This document shows positions 59,220 to 64,000 of a stretch of DNA of 64,000 bases, one piece after another. Source of the DNA: Archangium_A sp035910535. Lineage in GTDB: Bacteria; Myxococcota; Myxococcia; Myxococcales; Myxococcaceae. The stretch covers positions 1-64,000 of the forward strand of contig JAMHXF010000062.1 in NCBI GenBank assembly GCA_035910535.1, read 5' to 3'. The position numbers were made by a program, and so were the translations under genes. Positions within the stretch are counted from its first letter, which is position 1. Every line of letters starts with the position of its first letter. The notes beneath the pieces are model-generated. The model was given only the letters and a program-made list of their open reading frames with translations, was not told the DNA's origin and made no database searches.

Positions 59220-60106
59220 AGCTGCGCGCGGCTTCTTTGCTGGCGGTCGCGTTCAGCGGCTGCCTGCATTTTCACAACGGCCCCATGCCCGGCGAACCCA
59301 AAGACGCCACGTACCTCGAGGTCGAGGGCGCGCGGGTTCGCTACGTCGACGTGGGTGAAGGCCCGGCGGTGGTGTTGCTGCACGGCTTCGCCTCGAGCAT
59401 CGAGAACTGGACGGCGGTGATGCCGGCGTTGGTCGAGAACCACCGCGTCATCGCCATCGATCTCAAGGGCTTCGGTTGGACGGATCGCCCGGTCTCCGAC
59501 TATTCGCCGGCGGCGCAGGCGCAGTTGGTGAAAGCCGTGCTCGACGCGCGCGGCGTGCAGAAGGTGTCGCTCGTCGCGCACTCGTGGGGCTCGTCGGTGG
59601 CGTTGGCCTTCACCATGGCCAACCCCACGCGCGTCGAGCGGCTCGCGCTGTACGACGCGTGGGTCTACGAGTCGCAGCTGCCGTCGATGTTTCACCTCGC
59701 GCGCGCGAAGGGCGTCGGCGAGGCGCTGTTCGGCTTGTTCTACGATCAACAGATCGAAGAGCGCTCGACCAACGGCTTCTTCAACCCTGAAATCGTCACG
59801 CAAGACTTCGTCGACGCGGTGGAGCGCGCGTTCGAGCGCCCGGGCACCAAAGCCGCAGCGCTCGAGACCGTTCGCGGCATGAAGTTCGACGAGATGTCTG
59901 ATCGCTACAAGACGGTGTCGGTGCCGACGTTGTTGATGTGGGGGCGCGAAGACATCGTCACGCCGGTTTCGATTGGCGAAAAGCTGGTGCGTCAACTGCC
60001 GAACGCCAGCCTCAAGGTGTACCCGCGGTGCGGCCACTTTCCGATGATCGAAGCGGTCAATGAGTCGACGCGCGACCTGCAGGCGTTCCTCGGAGGTGCT
60101 CCGTGA
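59216..60106 (+). CDS. Lipoprotein alpha/beta hydrolase
   Basis: 296 residues. The GTG at 59216 starts a lipoprotein signal (MKLRAASLLAVAFSGCLHF, lipobox FSGC), so the enzyme is tethered outside the cytosol. Hydrolase motifs: oxyanion VVLLHGFASSIENW, nucleophile elbow VAHSWGSSVALAF (Ser), acid MWGREDIVTP, His RCGHFPMIEA. It is likely an esterase or lipase-like enzyme on an exported or external substrate. It is coupled to the lipoprotein before it and to the barrel gene after it (stop overlaps GTG 60103), so the three are produced together. Confidence 0.85.
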   Translation: MKLRAASLLAVAFSGCLHFHNGPMPGEPKDATYLEVEGARVRYVDVGEGPAVVLLHGFASSIENWTAVMPALVENHRVIAIDLKGFGWTDRPVSDYSPAAQAQLVKAVLDARGVQKVSLVAHSWGSSVALAFTMANPTRVERLALYDAWVYESQLPSMFHLARAKGVGEALFGLFYDQQIEERSTNGFFNPEIVTQDFVDAVERAFERPGTKAAALETVRGMKFDEMSDRYKTVSVPTLLMWGREDIVTPVSIGEKLVRQLPNASLKVYPRCGHFPMIEAVNESTRDLQAFLGGAP

Positions 60107-61728
60107 GCCGCCCCTCTCCCGTCGCTTCGCGCCGACTTCTCCCCGCTTTCGCAGGGAGAGGTATTTCCGCCCTTCTCGTCGTGCTGGCGAGCACGGCGTT
60201 CGCGTCAGGGCTCGGCGACCACGGTGAAGATCTCATCGAGCGCGAGAAGATCGACTTCACGCTCACCGGCTTCGCGCGCGTGCGGGGCGACTGGCTGCAC
60301 AACCTCGATCTCGACCGCGGCACCACGCCTTCAGGTCGCTCGCTCTTCGCCGTGCCGCTCGGAGACCCTAACGGGCAGTCGCTCTTCGTCGCCGACATGC
60401 GCGTGCGCACCGACCTCGCGATCTACGCGCCGTTCGCCGCCGCGGCCGTGAAGATCCGCGCCGACCTCATCGACAACCTGGTCTTCGGTTCGACGCCCGT
60501 GCTCTCACCCGGCACCGGCAACGCCCCGACGCCCGCCGCGTCGCCCGGTCAGCTCCCGAACTCACTGCTGCGCATCAAGCGCGCGTACGGCGAGGTGCTC
60601 ACGCCCATCGGCTACTTCGCCGCCGGCCGCATGGGAAACATGTGGGGCCTCGGCATGTTGTCGAACGGAGGCGACTGCATCGACTGCAACCTCGGCGATC
60701 AGGCCGACCGCATCGCCTTCGCCACGGCGCTGGTGGGCCACATCTTCGCCGTCGCGTACGACTTCAGCGCCGTCGGCCCCACGCAGTACCGCCGCGACTC
60801 GCAACGCCAACTGATCCTCGACCCGTCGACTGACGTTCAGTCGGTCTCGTTCGCGATCATGAACATGAAGAACGAGGCGAGCCGTAAGCGCCGTCGCATC
60901 GCGGGGCGGCTCACCTTCGAATACGGCGTGCTCGGCTCGTACCGTTGGCAAGACAACGACGTGCCCGAGAACTACCTCTCGGTGGCGCAAGCCCGCGAGC
61001 TCTCCCCCGCATCAGTCATGCGCCGTGGCTACAAAGCGGGCGTCGTCGACGTGTGGGCGCGACTGCAAGGTCGGTACTTCAAGATCGAAGCCGAGGCCGC
61101 CGTGCTCTTCGCCGAAGTCGAGCAGCCGTCGCTGATTCCCGGCGTGCTGCTCCGCGATCGCGTGCACTCGCTGCAGGGTGGCGGCGTCATCGAGAGCACC
61201 ATCGGCGAACCTGATTCTGTCTTCGTGGGCGGCGTGAACCTGGGCTTCGCGAGCGGTGACCCGGCACCCGGCTTCGGCGCATACCCGAACGGCACCACCG
61301 TCAGAGCGGGCGAGCTCGACGGCCCGCAAGTCGACATTCCGCGCGACCGCCGCATCGACAACTTCCGCTTTCACGCCGACTACCGAATCGATCGCATTCT
61401 CTTCGCGGAGATCATCGGCACCGTCACCGACGCCTGGTACGTGCGCCCGTGGACCCGCACGCGGCTGCTCGAGTTCAAGAGCTCGCAGCTGAACCTCAAC
61501 GTCGACGGCACGTTTACCCGCGCGATGTTCGCGAGCTCGACGCCCAACAACCAACCCAACCTCGGCCTCGAGCTGCACGCCTCGCTCACGTGGCTCAGCA
61601 AAGACGGCTTCGACGTGCTCGCCGAATACGCCGTGCTGTTTCCCTTCGCCGCCTTCGACAACCCCGGGCAAGGCCTCACCGCTCAACCCGCTCAGCTCGG
61701 CCGCGTGCGGCTGGCGTGGAGATTCTGA
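60103..61728 (+). CDS. Outer-membrane beta-barrel candidate (possibly TIGR04551 type)
   Basis: 541 residues. After a basic N-terminus a signal peptide (ISALLVVLASTAFASG) precedes GLGDHGEDLIEREKIDFTLTGFARVRGDW. The rest alternates polar and hydrophobic positions in the manner of a porin (VADMRVRTDLAIYAP, GRLTFEYGVLGSYRWQ, DVWARLQGRYFKIEAEAAVLF) and ends in LGRVRLAWRF with C-terminal Phe, the outer-membrane insertion signal. I associate it with the myxobacterial family TIGR04551, from memory. It probably forms the pore or platform of the cassette. Confidence 0.75.
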   Translation: MSRPSPVASRRLLPAFAGRGISALLVVLASTAFASGLGDHGEDLIEREKIDFTLTGFARVRGDWLHNLDLDRGTTPSGRSLFAVPLGDPNGQSLFVADMRVRTDLAIYAPFAAAAVKIRADLIDNLVFGSTPVLSPGTGNAPTPAASPGQLPNSLLRIKRAYGEVLTPIGYFAAGRMGNMWGLGMLSNGGDCIDCNLGDQADRIAFATALVGHIFAVAYDFSAVGPTQYRRDSQRQLILDPSTDVQSVSFAIMNMKNEASRKRRRIAGRLTFEYGVLGSYRWQDNDVPENYLSVAQARELSPASVMRRGYKAGVVDVWARLQGRYFKIEAEAAVLFAEVEQPSLIPGVLLRDRVHSLQGGGVIESTIGEPDSVFVGGVNLGFASGDPAPGFGAYPNGTTVRAGELDGPQVDIPRDRRIDNFRFHADYRIDRILFAEIIGTVTDAWYVRPWTRTRLLEFKSSQLNLNVDGTFTRAMFASSTPNNQPNLGLELHASLTWLSKDGFDVLAEYAVLFPFAAFDNPGQGLTAQPAQLGRVRLAWRF

Positions 61729-61733
61729 AAACC

Positions 61734-62564
61734 ATGCGCACCCTGCTCTTCACCGCGCTGCTGCTCGTCTCCGCGTGCGGCGACAACCTCACCTACCCGA
61801 CGCGCGAAGCGTACGTCGGCGAGTCACCCGCGCCGCTCGAGTGCGTGCCCAACCTCGACGGCCGCGTCGACGCGACTGAGCTGCGCGCCGCCATCGGCGT
61901 GCCGCTGCGCTACCTCGCCTCGCCTCCGGGCATCAGCCGCGCGGTGAACCTCGTCGGAGAGACGAACTCGCAGAACCAACGCGTGTGGAACATGGCCGCC
62001 GATTACGCTGACGATCGCGTCGCGACTGTCGAAGCGTCCGCCGTCACCGACTACTGGTTCGCGAACAGCTTTCCCGGCGGGCAATGGGTTGCGTCGCTCG
62101 ATCTCGGCGGCAGCGTGATGGGCGTCTACACGCACGACGGCTCGAACATTCTGCTGCTCGGCTACGCGTCACCGACCGAGAACCCACCGACCGGCAAGAC
62201 GCTCGTCGTCTATTCACAGCCCGTCGCGGTGTACCGATTTCCGCTCGAGCCCGGAAAGACGTGGGTCAGCGTCGGCAACGTGGTGAACGCCACGCTGCAA
62301 GGGCTGCCCTTCGCAGGCCGCGACACGTACCAGCTCAGCGTTGAATCAGCAGGCCAGCTCGAGCTGCCCGACGTCACCTTCACGCAGGCGCTTCGCGTGC
62401 GCACCACGACGACCATCGAGCCCGCCGTCGGCCCCGTCATCGTGCGACGTCAATCAGGCTGGGTCTTCGAGTGCTTCGGCGAAGTGGCCCGCGCCACCGC
62501 CGCCAACGGCGAGACCAACGACGACTTCACCACCACCTCCGAGCTGCGACGGCTCGGGCTCTGA
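61734..62564 (+). CDS. Lipoprotein of the envelope cassette, paralogue B
   Basis: 276 residues. MRTLLFTALLLVSACGDNLTYP is a lipoprotein signal (lipobox VSAC) with ATG 61734, 5 bp after the barrel gene. The mature domain runs from ECVPNLDGRVDATEL to the end and is homologous to paralogue A (58200) across its full length, but without the Cys-rich and DAG-rich front part. Shared landmarks are VYRFPLEPGKTW, ALRVRTTT, FECFGEVARA and ELRRLGL. Two diverged copies around a hydrolase and a barrel suggest a heteromeric complex. Confidence 0.75.
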   Translation: MRTLLFTALLLVSACGDNLTYPTREAYVGESPAPLECVPNLDGRVDATELRAAIGVPLRYLASPPGISRAVNLVGETNSQNQRVWNMAADYADDRVATVEASAVTDYWFANSFPGGQWVASLDLGGSVMGVYTHDGSNILLLGYASPTENPPTGKTLVVYSQPVAVYRFPLEPGKTWVSVGNVVNATLQGLPFAGRDTYQLSVESAGQLELPDVTFTQALRVRTTTTIEPAVGPVIVRRQSGWVFECFGEVARATAANGETNDDFTTTSELRRLGL

Positions 62565-62574
62565 AGGAGCGAAC

Positions 62575-62865
62575 ATGCAGCTCTGGGATCAATGGAAGAA
62601 GGGCTTCGACGTGTGGGAGCAGAAGACCGCCGAGTTGATGGAGGGCGTCCTCAAGTCGGAGACCGTGCTCTCACCGATGGGCACGCTGCTCACCGCCGGT
62701 ATGAAGGTGAAGGCCGCCAGCGAAAAGGCCGCCGCGCAATGGTGGAGCACCTGGGGGCTGCCGACACGCCGCGAGCAGGAAAAGACGTTGCACGCGCTCA
62801 ACCAGATTCAAAGCCGGCTCATCGATCTCGAAGAGCGCATCGCCGAGCTCAAGAAGAAGAACTGA
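62575..62865 (+). CDS. Phasin-like helical protein
   Basis: 96 residues, no signal. MQLWDQWKKGFDVWEQKTAELMEGVLKSETVLSPMGTLLTAG is amphipathic, followed by MKVKAASEKAAAQWWSTWGLPTRREQEKTL and a C-terminal coiled coil (HALNQIQSRLIDLEERIAELKKKN). This layout resembles PhaE/PhaM-like or phasin proteins associated with polyhydroxyalkanoate synthase. AAGGAG precedes ATG 62575. It is placed 10 bp after the lipoprotein and 9 bp before an acyl-CoA ligase gene, linking the envelope cassette to acyl-CoA metabolism. Confidence 0.65.
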   Translation: MQLWDQWKKGFDVWEQKTAELMEGVLKSETVLSPMGTLLTAGMKVKAASEKAAAQWWSTWGLPTRREQEKTLHALNQIQSRLIDLEERIAELKKKN

Positions 62866-62874
62866 GAACCCACC

Positions 62875-64000
62875 ATGGACATCACGCCCTTCCTCGAACT
62901 CAAGCCGGCGCCCCGCGCGATCTTCGATGCACTGCCGGAGCGCAAGTCGCGCGCCCGCTTCATGCTGCCGACGCCTGATGGTGATTGGCGTGTGGTGACC
63001 TGGTCTTCGTACGCGAAGGGCATCCGCAACGCGGCGCTGTTCCTCGCGTCGTCTGGGCTGCAGCCAGGAGATCGCGCGGCGATCTACGCGCCGAACTCGG
63101 TGGAGTGGATCAGCGCCGCGATGGCGATTCAAGCCGTCGGCGGCGTCATGGTGCCGGTCTACCCGGCGAACACCACGCCGCAGGCCGCGTACGTGGTTCA
63201 ACATTCAGACACGAAGATCATCTTCGTCGACACGGCTGCGTTGCTGCAGCGCATCTTCGAGTCGTGGGGCGACTACGCGAACGTCACGCGCATCGTCACG
63301 CTCAGCACGCAGCCCATCGAGCCCGGGCCGATCATCGAGCAGATGCGCAACAAGGGCCTCGCGGTGCCGCCGATCTCCGAGGTCGAGCGCAAGCTGGTCT
63401 CGTGGAGCCGCGTGCAGTCGATGGGCTCTGCGCGCGATCAAGAAGCGCCCGGCGAATTCGAGCGATTGCTGGCGAGCGTGTCGATCGATCAGCTCGCCCA
63501 GATGCTCTACACGAGCGGCACCTCGGGCAACCCCAAGGGTGTTCCGCTCACGCACCGCAACGTGGGCATCAACGGCGCCGACTGGCTCAAGAACAACGCG
63601 CCGCTGCTCGAGAAGAACGACGTCGATCTGCTCTGGCTGCCGATGAGCCACATCTTCGGCTTCGGTGAAGCGTGCCTGGGCAACGCGCTCGGCTGGGTCA
63701 CGTACATGTCGGAGCCCGCGAAGGTGTTGCCGCACCTGATCGACGTGCGCCCCAGCGTGTTCATGAGCGTGCCCGCCGTCTGGGAAAAACTCGCGATGGC
63801 CGCCATGGGCGAGAGCGAGCCCGTGAAACGTCGCGCCGCACTGCACAGCGTCACGGGCGGTGAACTTCGGTTCTGCCTGTCGGGCGGCGCGGGGCTCAAG
63901 CGCGAGGTCAAAGAGTTCTTCCACGCAGCGGGTTTGTTGATCATCGAAGGCTACGGGCTCACCGAGACCTCGCCGACGTTGACACTCAATCGCCCCGACG
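62875..64000 (+). CDS. AMP-forming acyl-CoA ligase (runs off right edge)
   Basis: ANL-superfamily enzyme that activates a carboxylic acid with ATP to an acyl-adenylate and then acyl-CoA. The 375 visible residues start MDITPFLELKPAPRAIFDAL. The P-loop-like motif MLYTSGTSGNPKGVPLTHRN and the IIEGYGLTETSPTLT motif are present; the DxxK hinge and catalytic Lys lie beyond the edge. The order and motifs suggest a long-chain fatty acyl-CoA synthetase (FadD15-like), with the substrate unproven. It begins 9 bp after the phasin-like gene and is probably in the same operon. Confidence 0.92.
   Translation, partial: MDITPFLELKPAPRAIFDALPERKSRARFMLPTPDGDWRVVTWSSYAKGIRNAALFLASSGLQPGDRAAIYAPNSVEWISAAMAIQAVGGVMVPVYPANTTPQAAYVVQHSDTKIIFVDTAALLQRIFESWGDYANVTRIVTLSTQPIEPGPIIEQMRNKGLAVPPISEVERKLVSWSRVQSMGSARDQEAPGEFERLLASVSIDQLAQMLYTSGTSGNPKGVPLTHRNVGINGADWLKNNAPLLEKNDVDLLWLPMSHIFGFGEACLGNALGWVTYMSEPAKVLPHLIDVRPSVFMSVPAVWEKLAMAAMGESEPVKRRAALHSVTGGELRFCLSGGAGLKREVKEFFHAAGLLIIEGYGLTETSPTLTLNRPD

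Overview
The window is GC-rich, densely packed bacterial chromosome, most likely from a myxobacterium (Myxococcota). This rests on the family mix: two tandem copies of a small RHH-like protein of the TIGR04563 type, a response regulator with a DUF4388/PATAN domain, many short lipoproteins of unknown function, a GHMP kinase of the mevalonate route, an FHA-headed one-component regulator, and very frequent GTGA/ATGA stop-start overlaps. No prophage, insertion sequence, CRISPR array or rRNA was found. The assignment is inferred from gene content; no database search was possible.

Layout. 0-8.3 kb: acyl-CoA dehydrogenase (cut by the left edge), a DUF455 ferritin-like/ATP-grasp pair, enoyl-CoA hydratase, and a coupled trio of Tim44/zinc-ribbon/TerB protein, small envelope protein and family B DNA polymerase II. 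8.3-12.8 kb: hutU-hutI, a class II glutamine amidotransferase and an epoxide-hydrolase-like enzyme. 12.8-21.7 kb (minus): an eight-gene housekeeping run tilS-ftsH-folP-glmM-hydrolase-pdxJ-nnr-tsaE. At 21.8-21.97 kb, divergent from tilS, there is a promoter-to-terminator unit that looks like an undescribed small RNA gene. 22-28 kb: surface lipoproteins and a TonB-dependent receptor. 28.2-33.6 kb: ChaN-like protein, PlsB, PEGA protein. 33.6-39.3 kb: lipoprotein, DUF4440, DsbD, MtfA, SPFH protein, VapBC.

39.4-44.5 kb holds a complete isc operon (iscS-iscU-iscA-hscB-hscA-fdx) without iscR but with two palindromes of IscR type at its promoter, followed by tRNA-Leu(CAG) with its own promoter and a strong terminator. 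45-50.7 kb (minus) is a five-gene run: deoxynucleoside kinase, DUF2314 protein, an FHA-GAF-AAA-Fis regulator with a ruined ATPase site, psuG and a phosphomevalonate-kinase-like GHMP kinase. 50.7-56.8 kb: TPR lipoprotein and plsC (plus); SDR, dapF, a GAF-GGDEF protein with a degenerate active site but intact I-site, and a REC-PATAN protein (minus).

57-64 kb looks like a polyhydroxyalkanoate/fatty-acid region. It has a phasin, a PhaR-type regulator with TGCA-repeat motifs at both promoters, and a coupled envelope cassette: two paralogous lipoproteins, a lipoprotein alpha/beta hydrolase, an outer-membrane barrel candidate, a phasin-like protein and an acyl-CoA ligase cut by the right edge. The best candidates for something undescribed are the 21.8 kb RNA gene, the 58.2-62.9 kb envelope cassette, and the two regulators with lost catalytic residues.
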